Positions 26,562 to 36,073 of a DNA stretch of 64,000 nt are shown here, piece by piece. Both the position numbers and the translations under genes were made by a program. The notes below the pieces were generated by a model. That model worked only from the letters and a program-made list of their open reading frames with translations. It was not told the origin of the DNA and did no database searches. Source of the DNA: Euglena gracilis (taxonomy: Eukaryota > Euglenida > Euglenophyceae > Euglenales); the NCBI GenBank assembly GCA_039621445.1, contig CP154954.1:30570395-30634394 (forward strand), written 5' to 3'. Within the stretch, counting starts at the first letter, position 1. Each line of letters begins with the position of its first letter.

Positions 26562-28230
26562 GGTGGCCAGTTTTCACAGGGCCATGGATGCCAGAATTTA
26601 TCAGGAGGCTAAATGCGCCATCGAGGCCATGGGGGCCAAAGGGGTGGACCAGAAATGGCCCCCCATAAGCTAAGGTGCAAACCTTATATAAATCAACTGC
26701 AGCAGCCCCAGTGGGATGCCCCAACAGGGGCCGTGGAGGACAAGGGGTAAACCCCCCCCTCACCTTTCTTCTTCGATGCCCATGGCAGGGGCAAGTCAAG
26801 ACAAGGGGGATACCCAAAAGGGGGCTCCTATTGTATGTCAAATGGCAACAGCAATGACAAAGTGGAGGATCAGAGAGCCTGCGAGAAGAGCATGCACCCC
26901 CCCCCCAGCAACCCTTGCAGAATGCTCAATCCCGAGGGGCACCAGGGGTGCAATGTCCAACACCCCCAACCAGCCAAGAAAATCACCTGATTGGGGAAAC
27001 AAATTCCATGGAGGAAAAATGGGGAGACACCCCCCTGCACCAGAGGCTTCAGAAAAGTCTAAAATTGTGGTCAAAACATCCCCCCCAGCAACATGTCAAT
27101 TTATCAAAAATGGAATTCAACCCCCCTGGATAAATCTCCCAAAATTATCCACACACCCAACACCCAGAGCCAACTTGAACCTGAACCAGGCAGAAAAAAT
27201 TCTACTGGATTACGAAAAAACTGGATCAATAAAACGAGTTTGGGATTCAGAAACCCAGAATTTAATCCCATGGTTTTTTTATTTCAAAACCAGAAGGGGG
27301 AACAACCAAATGGAGAATGATCAGCGACTGCAGAGAAATAAATCAGCAGTTTCAAGTAAAACCTTTCAAGCTGTATCACATCCAGCACACTTTTCCTGTT
27401 CTGTAAAAAGGCCACTGGGCAGCCAAAATAGACTTAAAAGATGCCTATTTCCACATCCCAGTGAGCCAGTCCTTAAGGCCATTTTTAAGACATCAAGTGG
27501 GGTGGCAGACCTGGGAATTTTAGGCCGGCTGCTTTGGGTTAAACGTAATGTCACAAATTTTCATGAGTGTGATGAAAACATTCGAAAAACTGTGGAGAAA
27601 CAGGGGCATACATATTTTTATTTACCTGTATGGCATTTTACTGGTGGCCCCAACCAAAACGTTTTGCAAAATCATCTCAACTCTGTAGTCCTCGATTGAA
27701 TACAATCAGGATTCAAAATGAACATAAAAAAAGTCCACCCTGCAGCCCACCCAGATAGTCAATCATTTGGGTTTTCAACAAAATTTCCAGGACGGGAATT
27801 GCAGGTACCAGCCCAAAAAGTCAAGACCATAAAAAAGGAGCTGGGCAAAATTGTGAAAAAAAACATTCCATGTCAAAAAGGCAACTGGCTGCCATTTTGG
27901 GCCAGATAAGGTGCAACCTAATGGCCCTGCCTTTTTTAAGGGCCTTCACAGAATCCCTGACAAAGTTTTTAGTGGAAACCTCCACTGCCCCTTGGGACTC
28001 AAAGCACACCATTTCCCAGGAAATCAAGGCCCGATTGAGTGAAATCAAAATTCTCCTGGACACCTGGGGGAGAAGACCCTTCCCCCAAAATGCAACCGGA
28101 GAGTTGCACTCAGACAGCTGCACTCATTCCTGGGGGGGACTGGACATCCACACAGGAGAAATTGTGCAGGAATTTTGGAGCTTTGTACACAATGTACAAA
28201 TATCAGTGGGCATTGGGGCCTGTGCCAGCC
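26516..28230 (+). pseudogene. DIRS element, gag to RNase H (plus-strand half)
   Basis: The 5' part has GHGGQ repeats (GHGGQQVQGHGGQFSQGHG), then a basic gag tail. Reverse transcriptase begins near 27,180 (QAEKILLDYEKTGSIKRVWD) and has motif A WAAKIDLKDAYFHIPVSQS at about 27,415. At about 27,620 motif C reads YLYGILLVAP instead of YLDDILLVAP, so both catalytic Asp are lost. The connection and RNase H start follow (27,870-28,190: SKHTISQEIKARLSEIK, SDSCTHSWGGLDIHTGEIV). Several frameshifts separate the blocks. The rest of RNase H lies on the opposite strand at 29.3-28.8 kb. Confidence 0.75.
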
Positions 28231-28435
28231 CCAGGAGGATTGGAGGGGGTCACAAAATGCACCATATTTCTCCAAATTTTGGTTCCAGAGCCTCTTGTAA
28301 GGGGTCAACAGGGTGTTTCATCTCAGCCCACCAAACCCATGAATCAAAAGCATAGCACTGTATGCATTACGGGCTTGGGCCTTGGAATATAAAAAAAGTG
28401 AATTAAAGCGTCAGCCACCTGGTCTGTGGTGGCTT

Positions 28436-29300
28436 CAGGGGGGGTACCCCCATTTTCTCCAAAATAACCCACAAAAGTGAAAGGCACTTTGATAACGCCT
28501 TAAGCTTGGATTTCTCACCGGGAAATCGTTAACGGTTTCAATCTGTACTTGCTTCCCCTCCAAAATTTTACTGAGCAAATCATGCAGAGTAGGGGCCATC
28601 TGGGGTGTGGCATTTTCCCCCCTGCAGTTGGTGAACATACCCCTTGTAGGGGGTGATTTTCAGGCAGTCGGTCCCTGGCACTCTAATCTTTATTAACTGG
28701 GGCCACCATGTGGCTGAATCCCAGTGGGGGGTGACCATCAAAACTTTGGTCTGCTGAAACATCTTTAACCTGGGAAGGAATTTTTGAATAACTGACCAGG
28801 CGGGTTTGAATAAAGATCGCCCATGTTGTCCAATGGACGTTGCAATGCATCCACTGCTGTGGCCTCCCAGTGGGGCCACCTGGCCACAAATTTGGGCAGC
28901 TTTTTGTTGCCTGGGGAGGCAAATAAATCTGTTTCCAAATTTATGAAATATTTGAACTGCTGCCTTAGCCATTGAAAAAGTTGGTGGTCTAAAAAATAAT
29001 CCCCCCTGTCCATTTCCCATCTGCTTGGGTGGTCTGCCAGGCATTCTTTTGAAGGCACCTTGCAGGTTTACTTTGTGTTCTATGCACCATTTGAAAAATG
29101 GTCTCAGCACTGTGTTGAAGGGGATCTTCTCTGCCCCCCCCCCCTTTGGTCAGGTAATAGTAAATTTCCTGGTTGTCCACTGACAAGGAAACTGTTTCCC
29201 CAGGTTTGCTTAAACCTTTCACAATGTTTATAGCTGCACTCAACTATTTTACATTTATGTGCAACAAATGGATTCAAAGAAGCGAACACCACTGACCAGT
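28436..29300 (-). pseudogene. DIRS RNase H C-terminus plus methyltransferase-like segment
   Basis: Going down from 29,300 the frames give HINVK, a stop, LSAAINIVKGL, then VSLSVDNQEIYYYLTKGGG, KWCIEHKVNLQ, VPSKECLADHPSRWEMDRGD, DLFASPGNKKLPKFVARWPH, DNMGDLYSNPP, WSVIQKFLPRL and HWDSATWWPQLIKI. The first blocks are DIRS RNase H. NPPW plus WWP.L fits the Dam-like methyltransferase segment known from DIRS elements. At least three frameshifts are present. It directly continues, in protein order, the plus-strand half ending at 28,230. Confidence 0.75.
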
Positions 29301-29770
29301 CAATGCCCCAAAATTTCTCAAGGCCCTTGAGATCGTGAGACAGGCACAAGCACATCACAACAAAAACTTGCCGATAAACCCAGGAATTTTTTCCGTTCAG
29401 CTTTTTCTGTGTGTTCCACTGTGTCGTACCCCCCACCCTAATTGGCTAATGGACCGTCCTTTGGGACCCCCAATTAACCAATGGGGGGTTGGTACGCCGT
29501 GGCGAGGGTGTCCGAACGGGGGGGGGGTAAATGGCGTGGCGAGGGGTCTCTGAGGGGGGGTGTACCATGGTACCATGGCAAATATAAAAATGTAACGGGT
29601 GGCGTGGCGGCGACACCTATGGCTCTGAGGGGGGGTTTTAACGAAATCAGGAGAGGGCCTCCAGGTGTCACGAATGATCGTGTTGCAGCCACATAACACA
29701 TCATTAAATTAAAGGGGCTTATTTGTGGGCACTGGGTATGGACACAACTCTTTCCCACCTGTGGAAATTC
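29301..29770. other. Non-coding; small palindrome
   Basis: Around 29,428-29,504 an imperfect inverted repeat (GTACCCCCCACCCTAATTGGCTAAT / AATTAACCAATGGGGGGTTGGTACG) has a ~20-base loop. GTGGCGAGG phrases repeat nearby. No gene is recognised. Confidence 0.5.
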
Positions 29771-30235
29771 TGGCCCTCACGTTTTATCTTGATGTAGGGT
29801 GCCCTACCCAACACACTGGTGGCTCGTTTAACTTGTGCCAAGACTGAGGATCGATATAAACAGAGGATTCATGAGCAAAAAATAAGAGATACCATTGCCT
29901 CTATCACAAAAGCATTTTTGGCCAAGCATGAGGGTGCCCCCTCAGGTGTGGGGGGCTCAGGTGTGGGGGGCTCACTCCACCAGAGGGGTAGGACCCCACC
30001 CGTAAAAGAAAATTTGTCTTCAAAAGCCCTCGGTTGGCATAAAATGGGGGCCATGGGGGGACCCCCCCAAGGGCCAGAAGCCACGTCGCCAAGTCGGAGC
30101 AGCATCATCAGCCAACTCCGGCGAGGCGGCACTAAGCGGGACCTCCTAACCCAGCGCAACGAACAATCCCACAACACGTCGGCGAGCAAGGCATGGCCTT
30201 ACAAGGTCTTTGTGCTTCGCCCTTGGTGTCCCTAA
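29771..30235 (+). CDS. Unidentified frame running into a DIRS terminal repeat
   Basis: From about 29,797 the frame reads GALPNTLVARLTCAKTEDRY, KQRIHEQKIRDTIASITKAF, then a Gly/Ser patch. It enters the CAGCCAACTCCGGCGA repeat at 30,107. The charged helical start looks protein-like, but no domain is recognised. It may be a C- or N-terminal scrap of a DIRS open frame truncated by its own terminus. Confidence 0.3.
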
Positions 30236-30360
30236 CTCTCTTGTCGTTTTCCCTCGAGGGAGTACGACAACAAATACAAAGCCCGGGCGGCTGAATTTCG
30301 CAAACCCTCGAGGTAAGACTGCCAGGGAGGAAGTGAGTGCCTTCTCGCCGGAGTTGGCTG
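30107..30360. repeat. DIRS terminal repeats (pair)
   Basis: 30,107-30,235 matches the left arm at 21,124-21,252 in the same orientation. The inverted short end TCGCCGGAGTTGGCTGACTC is at 30,338-30,357. The spacing and arrangement resemble the pair at 21.1-21.5 kb, with a different middle. The tyrosine recombinase gene on the minus strand ends just beyond it. Confidence 0.65.
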
Positions 30361-30489
30361 ACTCCTTACGCGCACTTGAACACCCAGAAGAAAGTAACGT
30401 CAAATACCTTGCCAATTGGAAGAAGATGACAATCAATCAATTCAAATTATCCAGGAACAGACGCTCGTGTAGATGCTTAAAACAGAAAT

Positions 30490-31420
30490 TTACTGAAGTA
30501 TCTGAAAGATGTTAACGAAAGATGCAATTTTACAAGACGAGCAGCGCCGGAGACCGTCAAGATGGAGCAGCAGCAGGAGTACTCCCGGGAATACTGACCA
30601 GGGAGGAATTGGCCATGAGGGCGGAGCAGAAGAGGGGGATGAGATCCTGCTTTGTTTGCCGGCTGTTTGTTGAGTTTGTGTTCTTCTTGGCAGGGTGCTC
30701 CTTATTGCGGCTTTGGTGCCGGATTTGGCGATGATTTGCTCTCCGACATGGACTTGGCGAAGGTGAACCTCAGTGGCACCCCGGCCTTTCGATGTATGTG
30801 GGTCCGTTTCCGCCTGCCCCCTCCCTGATCCTTTCCAGGGTGGGTGGGGTGGGCTCACCCCCCTCTTGTGCTCCGCCCTCATGGTCACTTCCTCCCTGGT
30901 CAGACTTCTCGGGAGTCCTCGACCATTCGGGCTCCGCACACTCTGGGGGTGAGACTTTGTGCACGAACCCTTTTTCATTATTTTTCGTTTCTGAATCCAC
31001 CGCCCGCAATCGTAAATAATTTGCTGAAAAGGCTGGGTAATTTTCCACTGACCAAGTTCACACAACTCCTCACTGGACAATCCCAGTTCTTTGTACATCA
31101 AAACTTCTGCCCCCCTGGTGCTGTGGGCTTTCCAGTGGGAAATTGGAATGCCAAAGGTTTCCAACAACTCCTTGGTCAAAGGGTTTACGCTGTTGGATGT
31201 CAAGGGTTTTTACATCCAATCTCCACAGCAGAGGGGAACCCTGGGAAATGAAAGAAGTTATTTTCACATATTCTTCCATCAAATGATATGGACTCAAAGA
31301 GGGAACGGAATCAATTTTCAACACCTGTTCCCGCATTGGTGAAGGCCAACCCTTTCTTCTAACCAAATCAAATTTTTTTCACCAACCACTGAAATGGTCC
31401 TCTGTGTTCTTGCCAAATAC
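30490..31420 (-). pseudogene. DIRS tyrosine recombinase
   Basis: The minus frame reads LLETFGIPISHWKAHSTRGA, EVLMYKELGLSSEELCELGQ, W. HSTRGA carries the H-x-x-R pair of the tyrosine-recombinase catalytic site. The following helix and GQWK...F..Y block is the usual C-terminus with the nucleophilic Tyr region; in an overlapping frame YLRLRAVDSETKNN follows. Tyrosine recombinases replace the integrase of LTR elements in DIRS retrotransposons. The N-terminal half (31,420-31,210) has stops (LLSFPRVPLCCGDW.). A DNA-binding-like charged tail runs to about 30,770. Frameshifts make it inactive. Confidence 0.8.
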
Positions 31421-32460
31421 CCCCCCCTCCCTGTGGAGTGTCAGAAGTCTGAAGGACAAAATGATTCTCCACCTGAGCTCTACAAGTGGCATCTCTGAAA
31501 CCTTTTGTGTACTCAAGAATTTCTGCAAAATGGGTAGGGGGTCCCAAAAAAGCAGCATACCTCTGAACTGAACGATTACATTCCTTTTTTAATCTTGTGA
31601 GTAGATGATTAAAACGAATGGACTACAAACCAGGCAAATACTGTAGAGAGAGGCATACGCACAGCGAGCATCAGCCTGTGAAAGTTTGTGCAGGTCCAAC
31701 AGAGCAGTGGCCAAATCCATCCTGGAGTCTTGCAAGCGCTCCAATGCTTTTTGTTGCAAGATGACAAACAATTTTCTGAAGGCACTGTCATAACGCTTTA
31801 GGGGTCCCAAAGTCCTCAGGACATTTTAGATGTCTTGATGTGGCACTTTTTGCTGTTCCAAAAGGAATCTGACACAATGGTGCAAACCAGGGGCCACTTT
31901 GGCTTTGGCACTGATTGCCCCCAAAAACCCTTGAACATTCCCTCCCCGGAGGGGTATGACTAACATTTTGGTCCCAGACTTTAACATTTTGCTTAATAGG
32001 GGCCACCATGGACTGGAAACACACACGGGTGCCTCCAAAAGACATTTCACTTCCCTGTTCAGTCTCAGCTTGATGATAAAAGTAAAGGTGACCTTCCAGG
32101 GTGGGTGGGGGGTGCATAGACCTGTGTTACTGAGGACACGTGGCATTTCAGGGCATCCACCAGAAAAGCTTGGTGGTGGGGCCATCTGGCCACAAACTTT
32201 TGGAATTTTGCAGTTTCTGGAGATGCAAACATGTCTGTGTCTGGTGAAATTTTTTTCGGAAAATTTTAAGAATATCCCTGAAAAGGCATGGGCACGGGGT
32301 ATAATAGCCCCGGTCCTGATCCCACATTGTGAGAGTTGTGAGCGCGGGCCACATTTGAGATTTTTTGTAAGAGATTGTGCGCAGCCTGAGGCCTGAATTA
32401 GGACTGAGAGCGCGCGCTGCACGTTGTCAAACCTCATGAGTTGATTGCTGGGCCCATGGG
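31421..32460 (-). pseudogene. DIRS RNase H C-terminus, methyltransferase-like segment and recombinase N-terminus
   Basis: Blocks going down the minus strand are DMFASPETAKFQKFVARWPH (about 32,230-32,170) and VYAPPTHPG (the NPPW position, degenerate), both shared with other copies. After them come SPWWPLLSKMLKSGTKMLV and, near 31,800-31,620, DSAFRKLFVILQQKALERLQ, which fits the N-terminal SAM-like part of the recombinase. The order matches the 29.3-28.4 kb copy. A 350-codon frame spans much of it, but crosses domain frames and is not a single real protein. Confidence 0.6.
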
Positions 32461-32569
32461 TTGTGGCCTTCTGGGATATCTGCGGACCATGTGATTGATT
32501 GAAGACTGAGAGATTTGAGTTTTGTGCTGTGGTTGAAGTTGGGAAACTTGAAGTGGAATTTGCCTGCCA

Positions 32570-33298
32570 ATGGGTAGGAAGGCGAAGCCCAAGGCAGGGG
32601 CAAAACCCAAGGCGAAGCCCGGGGTCGGGCGGCAGAAAAGGTGTGGATTGCGAAGACGGCCCCCACCCCCGGCGCCGCCCCTGTTTCACAATCAACTCAG
32701 CTCTGACGACCCGACGGTTGACGCTGTGGAGCATGCTGGATTGGTGCATGCACCAGTGGTACATCCTGGAGCTGGACATGGGCAACCTCTTCAAGATGTA
32801 CGTTCCGGTCATTTGGGCCATGCCACAGATGCACATGGGGTGCATGCTGCATATGCCGCAGATGCACATGGGGTGCATGCTGCAGATGCCTCAGGTGCAC
32901 ATGGGGTGCAGGCTGCAGATGGCCCACATGGACATGGAGTGCATCATGGGGCTGGCCTGACTGGAGATGCAGATGACGGAGATGTGCATGCAGTGACGGC
33001 CAGGTCAGGGCGGGCGGTGGATGATGCCCTGGCCATGCATGCTGAAGTTGGGCATGATGGAGGCACGACCCGGCCCTGTACAACCACTCAGGGTTTGGCC
33101 ACTCAGAAAGCCGGCTGTGCTTTGGCAGCCGAGAGAGGGTCCCCCGGCAGAGCTTCGGCCGCTGCGAGGACATGCGGCATTGGGCATGACGACATCGGGC
33201 ATGAAGACATGGAGCATGGTGACATTGGTGATGTGGGTGGTGATTGCCGTTCTGTCCAATTATTCCAGAGACCGGCCCATTGCGATGGGTTTTGTTGA
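32570..33298 (+). other. 242-codon open frame over a 33-bp minisatellite; coding status doubtful
   Basis: The plus frame starts MGRKAKPKAGAKPKAKPGVG and then runs through a 33-bp unit (CAGATGCACATGGGGTGCATGCTGC...) repeated about four times at 32,812-32,950. The repeat leaves several frames open: Met-rich (MPQMHMGCMLQ), His/Ala-rich, and on the minus strand HLRHLQHAPHV. It lies within a broken DIRS copy where reverse transcriptase would be expected. No domain is recognised; it is most likely a repeat expansion rather than a gene. Confidence 0.4.
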
Positions 33299-33299
33299 G

Positions 33300-34565
33300 C
33301 AGACCGCCCCTGCCAGTGCCCGAAACCAATGGAGATCCAGAAAAGCAGCCAAATCATCGCCGCTGGAGACCCGCATGCTGCCATCATGTCCAACATCGTG
33401 AAGGCGGCACAGCAGGTCACATGGCAAGCGACCGAATCCCTGTGAGCTCCGGCCCGGGAGTTTTCGGTGCTGGCCATGATGGGGCTTGGAACCCCAGGGG
33501 CCGCTGAAGCCCCTGGGTTCCTCCTCTCCCGGGACCTTGATGCTTCAGGCCTTCCCCTTGCCTTTGGACTGGCTGCCATAGCCCTTTCCTCTCCCAGACT
33601 TGAATTGGCTGTCATAGCCTTTTACTTTGCCATATTTGAACTTGAACACTTTATTTCCTGTGGGAATGGGAAAATGAGACATATAATGTCTGGAGAAGGC
33701 TAGCCTGCTTGATTCAGTGCCCACTGGGCTTTGTCCACTGCTAAGTCCTCCTTGAAGAACAGCCCATTGGTTGTACTTGGGATTGCCCCGGGAATGCTGC
33801 CCTTCCTTCTCTCCTACAGCAATTTCTGCTCCAGCACTTCCACAACAAAGAACAGTTGTTGTGCCAATACTTGATAATCTGTATCAACACTTCCATACAG
33901 GCATGTCACCATATTTCCAGGTGCGACATTTTTTGCCGTAGTGCCTTCAGCTGCTTGTCCCAGGCCCCTTTTCCGTCTGAACCATGATTATTATCTCCCG
34001 CTCTTTCTTTTATCCCTTGATACCTTGGTAGCTCCGCAAGCACCGTTTTCCATGGTAGTCGATCTCCTATCTCGACGTGCCAAAGGCACGCCACCAGCTC
34101 TGGCGTCACGTCGTTGTCGTCGTCTCGTCGTCGTCCCCGCCGTCCTCCTCTATCGCGGACCGCTCCGCTCTCTGCGTCATACCCTTCTCCTTCTTCGACT
34201 TCTTTCCCAGACAGCGCTCAGTCAGCATGAACGCCACTTTCGCTGCTGTGTGCTCCAGGTCGATCAGCGGTACCTCCACACTTCCAGCCAGCGGCACCGA
34301 GTACAAGAACGAATTCCTGTACTCCCCAACTTGACTTGAGACGACCGCCACCACTGTCAGCTCGTAGACCTGCTTCGCAAACTTTGACGTGTGTCAGCCG
34401 CCGCCCAGCCAGCGTTGCGACGTCATCGAGACCGGGGTTCGGGGCTCGATTCTGAAAAGATCCTGGCCACATTGCCCTCGTGGAAGAACAGCTCGCTCCA
34501 CGAAGCGTTGAACACATATTCATCGGAGGATGTCAGTTTCTCTGCGTACGTTGCCATCTAATGTT
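33300..34565 (-). pseudogene. DIRS ORF1 (gag-like) on minus strand
   Basis: A good start lies just inside the terminal sequence GCCAACTCCGGC (near 34,585): ATG at about 34,560 reads MATYAEKLTSSDEYVFNASW, SELFFHEGNVARIFS. After a frameshift the chain continues QVYELTVVAVVSSQVGEYRN, then PLIDLEHTAAKVAFMLTERC and a Lys/Glu/Asp-rich region. After more shifts a Gly/Lys part GRGKGYGSQSKGKGK (about 33,570) resembles a nucleocapsid. The position next to the terminus supports ORF1 of the DIRS copy whose RNase H, methyltransferase-like and recombinase parts follow down to 30.5 kb; its reverse transcriptase is missing. Confidence 0.5.
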
Positions 34566-34574
34566 GTCGAAGGA

Positions 34575-34760
34575 CGTTAATATCCGCCAACTCCGGCACT
34601 AAAATACAGTAAGAAGCACCCCGCCAAGAAGGACATAAACACAACAGGATCTCACCCCCAGAGTGTGCATAGCCCGAATGGCCCAGCACCTGGACAACCT
34701 GACGACGCTGGTCGACTGTGGCGAACCGTGGCTGTCCCTTCCCCAAAATTGTTGGTTAGG
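34575..34760 (+). pseudogene. DIRS gag fragment (plus strand)
   Basis: The frame reads LDNLTTLVDCGEPWLSLPQN, matching LDDLTAQCNRGEPWLSLPPQ in an overlapping frame of the 20.9-kb copy. The fragment starts at the same CCAACTCCGGC terminus from which the minus-strand ORF1 departs in the other direction, so two element pieces abut here. Confidence 0.5.
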
Positions 34761-36070
34761 GCCCCTTACACCATAGCAACGCTTGAACACATTGTGTGTA
34801 CTGGATTGTTGGCCCCCATGGGTCTGGTTCCAATGGCTGTAATGGCCTGCTGATTGTTGACTCTGGCCCTTGTCTTCTAACAACTGCCTGCCATGGTCAA
34901 TTTGAGCGAAATTGGTCTTAGTGCACTCAAAAATCCTTGAAAAACTCTTTTTTTTGGATTTCAGGTGAGCTTGACCTTCCGGAAGGGATCTGATGGTCAG
35001 GTCAGACTTTGAAGCTCGAAACCGAATTTGGACCCTTCCGGCCTTGACAGCCAAAATTTCCGAGTCCGGCCACCTAAATTTTCAGACTGGTCAGGATTAT
35101 GAAATTTCCTCACCCTTAGGATGGCCCACAGGAACAAGCAAGTCTCCTCACAAATTTTTCCTTCACACAGGGTTATTGTTATTACCCCATTGTCAATTCA
35201 AGTACAAAAAAAATACTTTGTTTCCATTGATTTCATTGTTTAAATTACAAGTCTTTAAAGACTGACATCAAAAAATACACTTTGGGAATATAAAAAAAAT
35301 ACACAAGGAGTTCAAAAATGACAAGCAAGCCGGCAGGTCAACCCGAAGCTGAGGCCAGAGGACTGAAGGCCAAAAGCAGCCGGGACTCAAACACGAGGTA
35401 CTACCCGGATTCCCGGCCAAGGCCTAGATGAGGCCCTGCCTGGCAAGGAGGAGCAAGAAGAAGCCCCCCCCCCCAAGAAGCTGCAACTGCAACAATTGAT
35501 GGGGTGGTGCCATCGGCCCCCCCCTGAGGTTGTGCTCAATTACCGCCTAAGGCCATTGATGGCAAAACCAGATGGCCCTCATTTGGGTCATGGGAGTAGG
35601 TGCTTGATGGCCCCCCCAAAGTATTTATATTAGGATGTTGAGCCGCCAGCAACTGCAGCAGCTGCAGAAGACCGATCCGAGGCCACCACACACGACAACA
35701 CACCAACCCCCCCCCCGTGCCAAGCCTGCCTGTCTGCACCCCCCGTGGAAGAAAATCCACACGCAAAGACCCCGAAAAGAAGTAGAACCCCCCAGGATTT
35801 TGAAAAAGAATCACATTCTTCTTCATCCTCAGTGAAGTGGAAAAAAGAACTTCGTCGTGGTTCCTGACGGGTGTGCCGAAAAAAAGTGCAAAAAAAACAG
35901 AAATCACACAAGGTGAATTCTCTATGTAAGACGAATTACCTCGCCTTGCAAGATTTACTGACAGTTTCAGGGGTGAGTTTCAAAAAGAAGAAGCAAGGCA
36001 AGTTTTACAAGGGTCAATTGCGGATGTAAAAGTAAAAGTCCGAGAAAATTTTTTCTTGTGACATTTCCGT
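34761..36070. other. No gene recognised
   Basis: AT-rich sequence with short open frames that have no domain. Poly-C runs lie at 35,465-35,475 and 35,708-35,716. Nothing else is seen. Confidence 0.5.
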
Positions 36071-36073
36071 CGG

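Noticed and set aside
31826-32878. 350-codon minus frame as a single protein
   Set aside because: It passes through the DIRS RNase H, methyltransferase-like and minisatellite regions mostly out of their homologous frames; only short parts match.
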